Shown: piece after piece, positions 32,298 to 44,862 of the stretch | Position numbering within the stretch: position 1 is the first letter of the stretch | Layout: every line of letters begins with the position of its first letter | DNA from: Brachynemurus nebulosus | Lineage: Eukaryota; Arthropoda; Insecta; Neuroptera; Myrmeleontidae | Reading direction: 5' to 3' | NCBI GenBank assembly: GCA_035578155.1 | Contig: JAPWDM010000008.1 | Location: forward strand, 2,366,001-2,430,000 | DNA: 64,000 nucleotides | Notes under the pieces: model-generated | What the model was told of the DNA's origin: nothing | The model's database searches: none | Seen by the model: the letters and a program-made list of their open reading frames with translations, nothing else | Made by a program: the position numbers and the translations under genes

Positions 32298-33510
32298 TAG
32301 AGTCCCTATAATAAATAGAGTCGTGACATGTGTGCTGAACGCTGATTGGTTCCGACATTTTCCGTCCAAAGTTTACGTAAAATACATTGGAACTAAATTA
32401 AATATTTACAAAAATGATTTAGTTTAACCTAGAAAGAATAATTAACCCTAGAATTATACGTACACGTCAAATTGACAATCACACTTCTCTATCCAGTACT
32501 ACACCTTGCAGTTGCCTGCCTGCTCTGAAACTTCTGTTATCTAATTTATTTGTTATGATAACACAGAAGATGTATCAATTTTGTTTATAGTTGCTGTCGC
32601 TTTACTTATATTAAAATAGTTTGCGTCAATTTGATGACGATGTATGATTAACGTATGCTTTTTTTAAGATTTTGTACTTTACATATAAAAGTTTTCCTAA
32701 TTTTTCTAAAATTTATTAAAGATGTGGATGTTATAATTAATTTATTTAATGATAATGATAATGTGAAAGATGATTACAGCTGTTTGACTTATAGAGACGA
32801 CATAATACTGAAGTTTTAATATATTGAATCGAAAACCAAAGAATGCGTTTCAAGTGACTTAATAAAAGATTAACAATTTATTTTGTGGAAAATATTTTAA
32901 TATTTATTATTTTTTGAGATTTTATTCGAAAAATTACTAACAAATTTTAGAAAATTTATAAATGTGTCTAATGAGGAAATATCTACGCGAATATTTGTGA
33001 CCGAGAAATTTCACATTCTGTAAAGTCACACATGCCCACCGACTCATAATAGTTCATAAATTAATTATTTGAAAAACATGTCTTATGATACAATTGATGT
33101 ATTTATCTATTTTTTAATTTTTATAATGAAAATATGCTTTGATAAAAATATTGATAAATATTTATATTAAAAAATTTTTCCAAATGTAATTTTTTTAAAT
33201 ATTTTGTTCGCTTTTGTAGTATTGTTATGTAAAAAGAAATGTTTTTTGGAAATAAACTCTAAAATTCTTCGCAAAAAGTCCATTCGTTAAATTGACGACG
33301 ATGTATGATTAACGTTTCTCGTAGACCAACGTATGATTCTAGGGTTAAATTAAAAATTTTTGATTGTTCATTAATTCATAACTTATTAACAATAATTATG
33401 TACTCAAAAATATTTACTCAAACATGTGATAATTAAGTTTGAAGCTTCCCGCTCTCTACTGGACAAAAAATGGATGACATGTCACGACCCTGTTTATTAT
33501 AGGGACTCTA
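32298..33510. mobile_element. hAT-type MITE carrying a nested piggyBac derivative
   Basis: Same termini as 17844-18153 (TAGAGTCCCTATAATAAATA). The 8-bp flanks ATTTCTGC and ATTTTTGC differ at one base. Without the insertion 32447-33344 it matches the 310-bp copies. Confidence 0.8.
32447..33344. mobile_element. Non-autonomous piggyBac element, ~0.9 kb
   Basis: CCCTAGAATTATACG at the left and the complement of CCCTAGAATCATACG at the right, flanked by TTAA at 32443-32446 and 33345-33348. CCCTAGAA ends with TTAA targets are the piggyBac hallmark. The intact empty site is visible in the two copies at 17.5-18.2 kb. No transposase ORF; subterminal TGATGACGATGTATGATTAA-like words recur. Confidence 0.85.
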
Positions 33511-33580
33511 ATTTTTGCTTTATAATACTGACATCTTTGAATAAGATTAATTCGTTCGTTTTAGTTATTTGGCTCTTTTA

Positions 33581-33890
33581 GGGGTCATACACAATCAATA
33601 AAATAAGATTTAAGATTTAAGGAGTATGCCATCTAGTGACATTGAATGAAACTGTTAACTTAACTGCTCATAAATAAATGTATTTAGGTATTTTTGTACA
33701 TCAGAATTCATGAAAAAGTAACGTTCGTGATGACTATTTTGTCACTAAGTGAAAAAAATCACGAATTTTGACGTAAAAAAATACCTACATATTTATATCT
33801 GTGACCAGTTACTTTAAAGTTCCATTCAACATCACTAGATGGCATACTCCTTAAATCTTAAATCTTATTTCATTGATTGTGTATGACCCC
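33581..33890. mobile_element. Harbinger-type MITE, 310 bp
   Basis: Long inverted termini (~65 bp) begin GGGGTCATACACAATCAAT, flanked by TTA on both sides (33578-33580, 33891-33893). A 3-bp TTA duplication plus GGG-start ends fits PIF/Harbinger. A related, larger element is at 61440-62618. Confidence 0.75.
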
Positions 33891-33927
33891 TTATAATACT
33901 GATCTTAATGGGTTAATTTTTTTTTAA

Positions 33928-34402
33928 CACTATGAGGCCCAAGCACTTTGGCAGTAAATTTCCCCGGAAGCCGACAATATTTTTAAACAAATTTTATGTA
34001 AACAAGTACATAAAATGATTCCATAGAACACTAACAATAAATGATTCAACATGTACCTATGTGTTAGAGTTATTATTACATATTTTGATAAAATACACAT
34101 ATATATCCAAGCATACAATACACACATACATACATATGTGGATAAAAATATTATTGTAAAATAAAAGATGCAGCCTAGATATTTTGATAATAAAACATAT
34201 AATGTATATTTTTATGTATACAAAAAATGAAAAGTGTCCGGTACATAGTAATAAACTAATAAATTATTTTTATTAGAATAATATAAAATCCTTTTTATAA
34301 ATATTTTTAAGTGTTTTGTTTATTATTCTAAATATTAATCGCGGTCGGCCTCTGAGGATGTTTTGTTTGGTTTCGGATGCCGAAGCCATGGGACTGAAAG
34401 TG
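33928..34402. mobile_element. piggyBac-like MITE, copy 2
   Basis: Same ends as 27165-27629 and TTAA at 33924-33927 and 34403-34406. The centre has diverged and carries an AT-rich expansion. Confidence 0.75.
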
Positions 34403-34486
34403 TTAATCTTCAAAGATATGAATGTAGTCCCATAACTACTTAATATGTATGACCAAGGCAGACCAACATTACATAAATTTGTCATA

Positions 34487-34973
34487 TATCGCGCGTTTTC
34501 TGTCTCAACCTCGTATCTGAAAAATCCCAATTTTTGTACACACAAACAAAACGTATTTAAATCTGTATCTTCATCACTATGAACTTAAGATTTATGCTAA
34601 TTACACCCATTGATGTTGGCTACCTATATATATAAATATATTGGCGACGCAAAGATTACGCGAGCGCTCCTGGTTTTTTAAATTATAAGCTGTATCAAGT
34701 AAAAATTTTTGTATACGTTTAATTGTCAATAGAAAAATGTACTATACAAATTAGGCGCAGATTACTATTTTATATTGCCCAGTAGTCGAACACGTATATT
34801 TTTACTTGATGCTAGTTCTAATTTTACCACCAGAGGCGCGAGTGAGAATCTTTGCGTCGCCAATATAGATAAGTATATGTATAAATCGTATAAATACAGT
34901 ATTTATTTAATTGTGTGTCCTAAAACATGTAGTTTTTGATATACGAGGTTGAGACAGAAAACGCGCGATATGC
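34487..34973. mobile_element. Inverted-repeat element with a second element inside
   Basis: Outer arms ATATCGCGCGTTTTCTGTCT... (~31 bp, perfect) bracket a second inverted repeat at 34641-34863, whose termini are TTGGCGACGCAAAGATT. The right outer arm directly abuts the conserved 5' flank of B2. Confidence 0.7.
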
Positions 34974-35065
34974 CATTTAAAGCCTCTAAACGTTAACTTT
35001 AGTTAAAACTAGTGTCCCTGGTTAAAACGATCAAAACTACACAATCAAATTTTCGGAAAAAGAAA
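34974..35065 (+). promoter_or_regulatory. Conserved 5' flank of B2
   Basis: GCCATTTAAAGCCTCTAAACG, AAAACGATCAAA and CTACACAATCAAATTTTCGG align with the flank of B1, so B2 was copied with its promoter-proximal region rather than as a processed transcript starting at the ATG. Confidence 0.4.
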
Positions 35066-35884
35066 ATGGAAAATAAAGAATATACTTCAGAAACTGATTC
35101 ATTTATTGGTAAAATAAAAGAGGAAGAGAATTTCGAGAATCCAGGCGACTACTTTTCAAATATAACAAAAAAACGGAAGTACCTGAATCTTCATGTTATG
35201 GAAATGAAATAAAAGTGAAATCGGAAGAAAGCAATTCTGATATTTTATTAAGAAGTTTACATACCGAAATTAAGTTAGAAGATGACGAAGAGAACATTTT
35301 AACAGAAGACAGTGTTTTTTATAGTGAAAATTGTGATATTGATTTCAGTACACAGAGTACAAATGAGCAAAGTAGTTCAACGAGTTTAGAGGAGACTGAA
35401 ATCAGTGAAAAACTATCCACGTCAAGCAATTTGAAAGGTGATGAAAAAATAAATAGTGATAAGAAGTCATTCAAATGTGATACATGTTTTAAAACATTTT
35501 CTCGGTCAAGTCTTTTAAAACGACATGAAAGAACACACAGGAGAAAAGCCATTCAAGTGTAATATATGTTTTAAAACATTTTCTCTGTTACATCATTTGA
35601 ACACACATGAAAGAACACACACAGGAGAGAAACCATTCAAATGTGATACATACTTTAAAACATTTTCAGACTTATTTACTTTACGAAAACATAAAATAAC
35701 ACATACAGGAGAAAAACCATTCAGTTGTAATGTATGTTTTAAAACATTTTCTCAGTTAAGCAATTTGAAAACACATGAAACAGTACATACAGCCAAAAAA
35801 CCATTCAAATGTAACAAATGTTTTAAAACATTTCGTCAGTCATTCAGCTTGAAGAGACACATTGAAAAACTTCACAGTTTATAA
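35066..35884 (+). pseudogene. Clan B zinc-finger pseudogene B2, two frameshifts
   Basis: Starts MENKEYTSETDSF like B1. At ~35168 an A-run is two bases longer than in paralogues (ITK then out of frame). At ~35533 a CA-run is two bases shorter (AACACACAGG for AACACACACAGG). The net shift is zero, but the segment between (IKxE motif and first finger) reads in another frame. Five fingers can be followed. The third has Tyr for its second Cys (CDTY) and the last ends H-x4-H. Two independent lesions plus a dead finger argue for a pseudogene rather than sequencing error, though both lesions are in homopolymer or dinucleotide runs. The N-terminal part is very close to B1. Confidence 0.8.
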
Positions 35885-36265
35885 ATATATCGAGGTCAAG
35901 TTTTTCTTCCTTTGTTTGACTTTATTCTTTTTACAATTTTTGACTGTTGCCGGTTTCCAAACCGGCTCTTTTTCGTTTTTCATTTCATTTTTTTTTTTTT
36001 TTTTTGGTCATGTCATGTCGGCATCGACACTTATCCTTAATTTTTGTACATTCTGATTTTTATTTTTTCTTGAATGAGCCGTGTTTACGGCCGAGCGAGT
36101 TTGCGAACGATGTCAGTAAAAACGAGCGAATTTATAAAGTCAAATTATGTACAAGTTGCATACAAAGCTTTATGTTCAACCGTTAAAATTCCTATAATAC
36201 GGTACTTGACTGTATTTAAATTTTGTGTCAAATGTTAAATAATTCTATGCATTATTATCATTACA
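35885..36265. other. Non-coding stretch with a hairpin
   Basis: A perfect GCCGGTTT/AAACCGGC hairpin (~35949-35966) is followed by T-rich sequence with a 21-T run near 35990. Downstream is slightly GC-richer text (GGCCGAGCGAGTTTGCG). Possibly the 3' end of a retroelement; not identified. Confidence 0.35.
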
Positions 36266-36267
36266 TA

Positions 36268-37128
36268 AGGTAAAAGACCCGGTAATTGACCCTGACCCAG
36301 TTTCTGAACTTTTCAACTTTGTTATAAATTAATAAAAAAACTATATTTTAAATAAGAAAAAAAATAAATCCTTAATTTAAAGTAATCTATTCTGTGTCTA
36401 ATGAACAGCAATTTAAAAAGTTTAGAATATATTAACTAAATAAAAAAAAAATTTTAAGTTTAAAATGTGTGTAAAAACTATTTTTTTGGCAGTTTCCTAA
36501 CAGTTTATGTTACAAAGTAGTCATTTTGATCTGTGCAATATTCATCATGCAAGTATGAAAACTTAATTAAAAATATATGAGCAGGTTAATATTTGTTTAA
36601 AATTTATTTTAAAATATTTATAAAATACCTTAGAATGATTTTTATTATTGAAATATGAGGGTCAATTACTAGGCTCACTTCTAAAGTGGTATGGCCCAAT
36701 TAAATTCTAACCAGTTTTTGTTAGTTATTTTGTTATTTATAGTTATCTTCGATTAGTTTTTGTTATTTTTCATAACGTATATAACATTAAACAGTCATTT
36801 TTATCAATAAAAAATTATTTATAAATTAAATTTTAAAAAACTGTATTTTTAAATTTAAGGATCAGAAACTAGGCCACGGTCAGGGTCAAAAACTGTCACA
36901 TGAGAAATTTTGAAGGTCAGAAACTGGGTCATTTTTGTCAATTTTTAAAACATTAATTTAAATTATTAATTCAATTCAAATAATTATTTTACTTGTATGA
37001 CTTTATTTTGAAAGCCATAAACTAGTTGATAAAATTATTAATTGTCTCTTAAGTTTAAACTTATATTTATTACTGTCGTTTAACCTCAGCCGTCACTCTT
37101 AAAAGGCCAGAAACTAGGCCCGTTACCT
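36268..37128. mobile_element. TA-target MITE, copy 1, 861 bp
   Basis: Ends AGGTAAAAGACCC / complement of AGGTAACGGGCC, with TA on both sides (36266-36267, 37129-37130), the mariner/Tc1 signature. Copy 2 (61620-62432) is highly similar apart from a ~50-bp deletion. The interior repeats GGTCAGAAACTAGGCC-type words. No transposase. Confidence 0.8.
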
Positions 37129-37130
37129 TA

Positions 37131-37730
37131 TGTCCAATTTTAATGAAGAAACATAAGAAAATTTGATAACTATTTAGAATTTTTTTTTGAAAACCGTCAT
37201 TTTTCAACAAATATTCAAACTAGTGAAAACGCGCCATTTCTTGAGTATGACGTAACATTTTGTACCTAGATATGTCGATTTTGATAATTTTCATCGGTGA
37301 GGTGAAATTGTGTTTATCTTTTGAATATTTATATTAGCTTATATGTATATTATATAGTAATAATAATCGGCCAGAATTCTAATAAATAATTGGTTTTACT
37401 TTGAAATTTTATGAATATAATCAAAGTTTTGAGGTTATAAATATTGACATTGACGTTTAGTTGCTTCAAGCTGTGACGTCACTATAGTGGGGTGTTTTTC
37501 CCACCTTTTTCTCATTTAAAATTGTAGGGTATTTTTTTTTTTTTTTTGATGATTTTTTACAGAATCTATCGAAAACAAAAAAAAAATCACTTAACTGATA
37601 TGGAAAAACAATGCTTTTAGGATATTTTTATAAAAGGGTTTTTGGTGATGTCGAATAGAATATTTTTGTAACGTTCAATCAAGTACGCTATTATCGATAA
37701 AAATCGAATTTATAAATTTGATAATTTATA
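37131..37730. other. Non-coding spacer
   Basis: Nothing recognised. Confidence 0.35.
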
Positions 37731-38004
37731 CAGTAGAACCCCTCATAAGTTATACACTAAGAATCGACAAACGTCTCATAAGTTATAATTCAATGAATCT
37801 CCCACCTAAAGTGTTTTAATAAATTTGACACAAGTGTGTATTATCTTTCCAAGAGTACGCGTTATGCATTGCCGCGCTCACTACTATAGAACTACGCATG
37901 CGCTTATAATTGTAGTAGTAGCAGCAAAAAAGAAGAAAATATAACGTATGAGAGGTTCAAAATATACTTTACGAGAAGTTTATAACTTATGAGGGGTTCT
38001 ACTG
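37731..38004. mobile_element. pogo/Tigger-type MITE, 274 bp
   Basis: Perfect termini CAGTAGAACCCCTCATAAG / complement, flanked by TA (37729-37730, 38005-38006). CAGTnGAACCnC ends and TA targets are typical of the pogo/Tigger branch. An internal copy of the CATAAGTTATA word lies next to the left end. Confidence 0.85.
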
Positions 38005-38006
38005 TA

Positions 38007-39463
38007 ATTGCCTAAATATAAGTGTTAATAATATTAAAAATAGCGTAATTAATATTATAATTATGTATAATGTTAAATGCATCAAAATTAAATACTTGTA
38101 GTTTTTAATAATTTCAATTTATTTTTAGTCGTAAAAATTTCCTTTCCTTTCATCTTGTCAGTTATTTGCCAGATGTTCAACCTTTTTCCCCAAAGCATCC
38201 TTTTCAAAATTAATAAATACAATTTATTTTCATCAGAAACAAATAAAAGTATCTTCAATCTAGATCCGCTTTTACTGATCTCTCTCGACTGTTCTGAGCT
38301 ATCCTTTCTTAAGTGTCCACATTCCATTCTCCGTACAACCCCATGTTGTAATGTATTTTGGCTTTACTCTGAAAAGTAATTTTTTGGATTGAGGTTGTTT
38401 GAAGACAAACAAAAGAGTAAACTTATGAACCTATATTATTTATTAAAATAAATGATTTAAACATAAATTTAATTACCAATTCCGTTCTTCAAAATCAAAG
38501 AAAGAAAATCGTTTTGTAATGTATTTAAATTTTTCCATGGGGACGAGTTTGGTTGAAAAAAGGGGTTTACTCAAAATAAACTCATACACATTGGAGGGGG
38601 GAGTTTTAAGTGTTTAACTTAAAACAAAACTTAGTTTATTCGGTAATGAAGTTTAAAACAATTTTACGCTTAACAAAACTTGTGGTACCTTAATAATAAT
38701 TGAAACATCTCGCATAAAATCTCGGAATTAGTATTGCTTTCTTTTAAATACAAACAGGACAAATCATAAAGTTATTCCAAAATAATTAAATTTTTATAAA
38801 CATAAAAAGTAAATAAAAATGAAAACACAAACAATTATAAATAACTGAAATTTTATTTACATTCGTAGAATTCGGCAACTGCAGAACGTTTTTCCTTTCG
38901 AAGATTGGAAAACTGGCACCCTGATTTACACAAATTACAGAAAATTTACTACTCAGCAATAAGTTATATATTTTTCAACTTTAACAATGCACCCCTTTTT
39001 GAATAGTAATTAATTGTTATGCAATAAAACGGACAGACCAAGACTTTGAACTTTGCTCTGGGGCGGATGGAACTAAACTCTCCTTTGTGAATCAATAACT
39101 CTAAACTTATTCTGTGCCTTTGGCACGTCTACGTGACATTTTTTTAACGCTTAAGACAATTAATTCAAGGTAATTTCGTTCATCGAATTAATACACATCA
39201 TTACCATACTTAAATGAGTACACGGTTAATATAAACTTAATTTACGGTTTCAATCAGCGAGTAATCCAGACTAACATTTCCGTTATTGATTTTGTATTTC
39301 ATTTCTTGTTTTAAAGACATTTTGTTTCCAAGAAGCGGTTTCGGTTTTTTGCGTCTTAAATTAATTACACATCTGCAAAAGTACCGATTAAAGAAATACA
39401 GGGTGTTCATTACAATGTATTCATTTCTTCTCACACTACCCTCAGTTTCTTACAATAAATACA
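38007..39463. other. Non-coding spacer
   Basis: A minus-strand 79-codon ORF at 38088-38327 (MECGHLRKDS start) has mixed composition but no motif I recognise. An ACACCCTGTAT-type word near 39395 is common in insect repeats. No supported gene. Confidence 0.35.
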
Positions 39464-39993
39464 TCCTAACTAATATATAAATGCGAAAGTGCGTTTGTTT
39501 GTTTGTTTGACTGGCTTTCACGGCTAAACAGCTTAACTAATTAACTTGAAATTTTGCACAGACGTATTTTGCGGAACGGAGACGGTTATAGGCTATTTTT
39601 TAGCTTGGGAAAATATTTAATTCTCGAGAGAAAATGTATATTATACCATTAAATGAGCAATTTTTTCATTTGTTACTAAGTAAATGTATTTCACAATATT
39701 AATAAATATTTCTACAGATACCAACAACAACAATAATAATATTTTTACCAACGACTACTATGAAATTACTTATTTACTATACAAAATAAAATTAACTTTA
39801 TATCCTATTTTTTATGGAAATAAAATATTAGCTATTTATCTGGAAAAGTTGTTTTCACCTCATTTCCTGTGAATATAAATATTAATTGGATCGCAAACAT
39901 TCTGTTAGCGTATAAAACTTATGTTTGGCTCGCTTATTATCCAAGATAAAATTAATAAAATACAACAAGTCTCAATGACAGTATGTTATTATA
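39464..39993. mobile_element. Helitron-type 5' end with trailing sequence
   Basis: TCCTAACTAATATATAAATG then GCGAAAGTGCGTTTGTTTG is the common arthropod Helitron 5' terminus, preceded by A as expected. Its CTRR end is not identified, so the right boundary is provisional. Confidence 0.5.
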
Positions 39994-40214
39994 TCCTTAC
40001 TAATATTATAAATGCGAAAGTGAGTTTGTTTGTTTGTTTGACTGGCTTTCACGCCTCAACCGCTTAACCGATCAACTTGAAACTTCCCGATCAACTTCTC
40101 ATTCCCGAGGGAAAATATATTTAAAACGAAACAATGAAATAACAACTGACTATTAAAAAAAAGTATGATTGATTTCTAACTTTGCATATTGTTTATAGTA
40201 TTGTTAACAGCTAG
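39994..40214 (+). mobile_element. Short non-autonomous Helitron
   Basis: Starts TCCTTACTAATATTATAAAT after an A and ends ACAGCTAG before a T, matching the Helitron TC...CTRR rule and A/T target. The start matches the 39464 element. 221 bp, no ORF. Confidence 0.65.
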
Positions 40215-43200
40215 TACATATATAAATATGATCGTATACAAGTTAATGTGTTTTTTTGTTTATTTTAAAATTGAAATTTAATAGTGTCATAAAGTATTTC
40301 TTTTCATATGTTTGAACAGTGTCATAAAATGGCGTTCTGTGATTCTGTCGTATATTTTATCTATTGTCCGTTTAATGGGAATTGTTTTTCTTTTAATAAG
40401 AAAATAGTTTTTTTCTACTCCTGTTGAAGAACACACTCATTACATATCCGTAAATTGTTGAGAAAGTTAGGCATTATTCAAAGGTGTGGAAGAATGACCA
40501 TTACTCAATAACTATCGACCAATGAAATCACCGTATTAACCATTATTCAATGAGCCGGCATTTGTTTTGTGTATGATATATGTATCAAATTTTAATTTCA
40601 TATATGTTGCGTAGTAACGTCAAAGTAAACAAAGTATAATATAGCAAATCTGAGTTGACAATAAGGGCAATAAAATTTTACAAGTCAGTTTTACACTGGA
40701 ACAAAATATTTAGTAAATATAGTTAAACATCGTTTTTAAAGTTCCTATGTGAGTACATGTAAGTAAGATAAAAAAGTATGTACAAAATCATAATTTTGTA
40801 CTTGCCCATTTTTTTTTTTTTTTTTCATAAAACTGAATGCGTAAACTGAAACACGAAACTTATATCAAATTTCAGTATACTTAGGTGAAATAATTGTAAT
40901 ATGCAGATAATTTAGGTATATAAGTAATAAACCTAATAATAAAATTGAGCTGTTGGTATGAATGGATGTTGGATGTTTTTTGTTCTTTATATTGTGGTTT
41001 TCGATATGATAATGTGATCGATTAGCAAAAATAAAATGGGGTATGTGTTGTCAGGCATTACATTGTTCTTAACAATATTTCAATATTTCGATTTAAATGT
41101 GCTATTTATTCTGTCATAATTCTACTTACCTTTAAGCTAATTTTTTTAATTCAAATGTAAATATTTAACCAAATACAGAAAAAAATGTATATTTAATTCC
41201 AATAAATCAATTTTTATTCCTGTTTTGTGTTTATTTTCAAATTTATGGTTAAATTTTAATTTATGCCTCATAAGTGTCAAATGTATTGTACAAATTGTAT
41301 GTATGTGTACAAATTTATTTTATTAATTATTTCTTATTATTCTCCAAAAATTTGTTTTAAAAACTTTAAACATCAGTTTTTGAATGTATTTCATTTCTGC
41401 ACGATTTTTTTTTTTTTTTGTATGTAAATCCTACTTTAGAAATTAGGTCAGCTAGACAAAGATGAATTTATCTGATTTGCTATATTCGTTGTCCTTTATT
41501 ACAAACAGCCAATCATAATTTTTAAAATTTTATGGCCAGTCAATTTTCTTCTCGTAGTTGTGGATGTTGTGGATTATAGTTTGTATTTTGTTTTCATCGT
41601 TTGTACATATATAAACATTTAATGAAATCAGAGATAGATTAAAAATTGTATTCTTTTAATTAAAAAAAATTTTATTTTTAAAAATTATATTTTATAGAAT
41701 TTGAAATTTATATTTTTATCGAAAGGTGCAATTACAATGTCGTCGACATTTGATTAAATGAATTTTTAATCGATGTGCCAGTAAATAATATAATCTATTT
41801 ATCGGACAAAAAATCATTTTTTTAAAAAAAGCAAAGAAAAAAGTTAAAAAATTTTAATATCAAGATTGTATCATCAAAAGCACTAAAAATTGTTACTACG
41901 AATACCACGACCATTGCACTGATTATAATATTACAACGTACTAGTTGGTCGTATTTTGAGCGTGTCTAGAGGATTAATTTAATAATTGACACTCTCAATC
42001 TATAGACATATATACGTTCATTGAATACGTCTATGAACCGAGTCTTATGATGTATAATACATAACGTAAAAGCCCCTATACCGGAACACTATTTTTAGGT
42101 GTATAATTAAACTGGCTTATAAATATTGACAAATAAATTTAACACCCATTTTTTTTTCTTAATAAGCATGAAAGAAAGTTTTTTTAATCCAGTGAATATG
42201 TTTTTAAAAAAATACAACCCAAAAATTTTTATTTATTAATTTTTCCTTTTACAAAATGTCGAAATCTATATGCAAACAAAGAAATATTAATGACACTAAG
42301 GGCTGTGAGCCGATATACAAACAGACGTGTAATATGAGTAATATGACACAGAGTGACATCTAGACGTCAAAGTGGGAAACATAGAATGGTTTAACTATCA
42401 GACGTAAATAAAGGATCAAAATAGTGTATTCAACAAAAATTGTTTAACATATACATGTATTTCTTTAATTAAGTAAGGAAACATTAAATGCGAGGTGAAT
42501 TTAAATTGAAAAATAATCATTCTGTTAAGGGGGGAGTTCAAATAAAAAAGCAACTTTTTTATTTATGATTATTTTGCTTGTTGAAATTTTTTTTCAAATT
42601 AGGGATGGTTTCAAATAGAAAATTTTGTTTTTGAAACATTCATTACTCTTCTCTGTGGCGGGAGGGGGCCCTTTTTCACAAGTTTTTAAGCGTTTATAAG
42701 GAACGCCATATCTCAAAATATAATGAATATTTTTTAAATATTTTTTCATTATTTTATTCGTAAAGGACCTGTCCATAAAGCTGAGTATGGGTTTCAGGTA
42801 ATTTTAAAAATTAACTATAAAATTGTAATCCCAAACTTCTAAAAATTATAAAACCCAGTTTTTTATTTTAAAAAATTGTTTAAAAATAGTTACAATTATT
42901 CAAATGGAAAAAGCATACTCCACTTTATGCGCAATATGTTTATGGACAAAATAAAAAAATAATTAAGTCTCTATCTTTTCTAGAACTTGAGATATGATTT
43001 TCCTTGTCGGGAAAAACACAACTTTCGGGAAACGGTAAAAAACAAAAATAATAACAAAAGAAGTGGTGTACTCCTTGTTTATTAAAACGTCTACAAAGGC
43101 ATACAAGTAAAAGAACATTATCTCAGTGCATACTATAACTCATGTACACACCAAAACTAAATATTATTGATCAAATCGCGAAGGGGGGGGGGGGCGTTTT

Positions 43201-43484
43201 CTGCAAAGGAGCAACAGCTTGGCTGTGCAGCGGCTCACAAATATTTTTCTACTTAAAAAAAAAATTTTTTGGTCATGTTTTATATATCACCGTGTTTGCA
43301 AAGAACCACAGAACAAAATAAAAACAAAAAACGAGATTCGAAAAAAATTAATTTATTAGCCGTTTCTGGCGTGAACTCCTCCCTTAATAATAATTTTTGT
43401 TATCAGAAGTTCCTTTCAGAAATAACTTCATTAATATATAAATGTGAAAACTGTTCGGACATATGACACCTGTACCAGTGGACA
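40215..43484. other. Gene-poor AT-rich spacer
   Basis: 3.3 kb without a supported gene, RNA or clear transposon end. It has several poly-T runs (40810, 41408) and one 12-base G run near 43187. ORFs are short and AT-driven. Confidence 0.4.
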
Positions 43485-43925
43485 TAGCGGCACCTGTACC
43501 AGTGAATATCATACACAATATGACCAAGGTATGACCAACCTTGCAATATGACAGCATTTCGAGCCGCCATATTGCAGGACGAGTTAAATTATTTAAAGCG
43601 TTACATAAGTAGTATGTATAGTTGTATACAATGATTAGGGCCTCACAAAATATATCGTCATCGTCTACTTTTTAATTTCAATGAACTATGTAAATATTAG
43701 AAATAATAATCATATCGACTATCGTTAATTAAAATTAAATAAAATAAATGTAACAAAATTTTGTGTCGTCAGCATATCAAAATATCCAAATGACTGATTA
43801 GCAAAAAAAAAAGTTATTTTTTATTAACGCTTTAAATGATTAAGACGAGTTAACTCGTCCTGCAATATGGCGGCTCAAAATGCTGCGATATGTACATATT
43901 CACTGGTACAGGTGCCGCCATCTCT
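43485..43925. mobile_element. Foldback MITE, ~440 bp
   Basis: Arms of ~90 bp share GCGGCACCTGTACCAGTGAA, GAGCCGCCATATTGCAGG and TTTAAAGCGTT, inverted. No transposase. Confidence 0.7.
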
Positions 43926-44009
43926 GACAGATTTTCCGAAATACGATATAATTCTAAATAATGTCAAATTTTATCAAGATAGTTTAGTAATTTATATTTT
44001 GCAAATTTC

Positions 44010-44689
44010 TAACGCTCATTTCACATTATACGATTTTTGCCGTACGGCAAAAAACCGTACGGTCACATTTTTTTAGTGGAGTGAAGAAGAGCATTGGACC
44101 TTTCCCATTACACGGTCACGGCAAAATGCCGTTGCCGTGCCGTGTAGCAACCGTCTCTTGCCACTGCACTTGACGGTTGCCGTACGGCGTTCTTAACTCA
44201 GTAGTGTATGTAATTAAACGGATGCTTTCACATTACACGGTTTTTTAACGTACGGCATTAACAATATTTTGTTGAATTTCATGTTAATTATTAATTTTAT
44301 TTGTGAAATGGATGAAACTAATGTTGAATGTGATAATCAGTATTTTAATAGATTGTATGTAATTTCGAAATTGTGTGTTTTGATGTTAGGGTTCGCCAAG
44401 AAATTAAGCAAAGGAGTCTGTAAACATCCGAAAATAGTTGAAAAACTTATTTTTGTCATTTTTCAGGTCTTCAAACTGTGTGATAATAAATAATCCTACT
44501 TTCTATTTCCTCTGATTTATAGAATTAACTTTTTGATCACACTTGTTGCTTGTATAGTGTTGTAAATCAAATGAAGAAATTCAGTTTACAACGGCAAAAA
44601 GCCGTGCAATGTGAAAACAACAATATCACGGCAAAAAGTCGTGCGGTTTTTTCCCGTACGGCGAAAACCGTACAATGCGAAAGGAGCGT
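44010..44689. mobile_element. Foldback element with CCGTACGG termini
   Basis: Ends AACGCTCATTTCACATTA...GCCGTACGG and the complement of TACGCTCCTTTCGCATTG...GCCGTACGG. Further inverted GGTTTTTTGCCGTACGG-like blocks lie inside (44210-44260, 44590-44660). A 74-codon ORF at 44269-44493 has no recognised motif. Confidence 0.6.
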
Positions 44690-44862
44690 AAGGCCTGTAC
44701 ACGATCAGTAATACTGTCAGTATTTAGAAATACTGACATTATTACTGATCGTGTATTGTTAATATTGATGTATTCGTACATAGAATTTATATTATAAAAA
44801 TAATGATTCATTATTTTTGTCCGTAAATACTGACAGTGTTACTGATCGTCTACAGGCATCCT
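44690..44862. mobile_element. Small foldback MITE, 173 bp
   Basis: GCCTGTACACGATCAGTAAT and its inverted match ACTGATCGTCTACAGGC, with ACTGTCAGTATTTA inside each arm. It abuts the previous element. Confidence 0.65.

Noticed and set aside
35949..36010. Hairpin GCCGGTTT/AAACCGGC plus T-run as a bacterial-type terminator or histone stem-loop
   Set aside because: The genome is eukaryotic and the loop does not match the histone 3' stem-loop consensus.
39237..39434. Minus-strand ORF containing basic residues (RRKKPKPLLGN)
   Set aside because: Short, no family motif, adjacent to a common insect repeat word; insufficient evidence for a gene.
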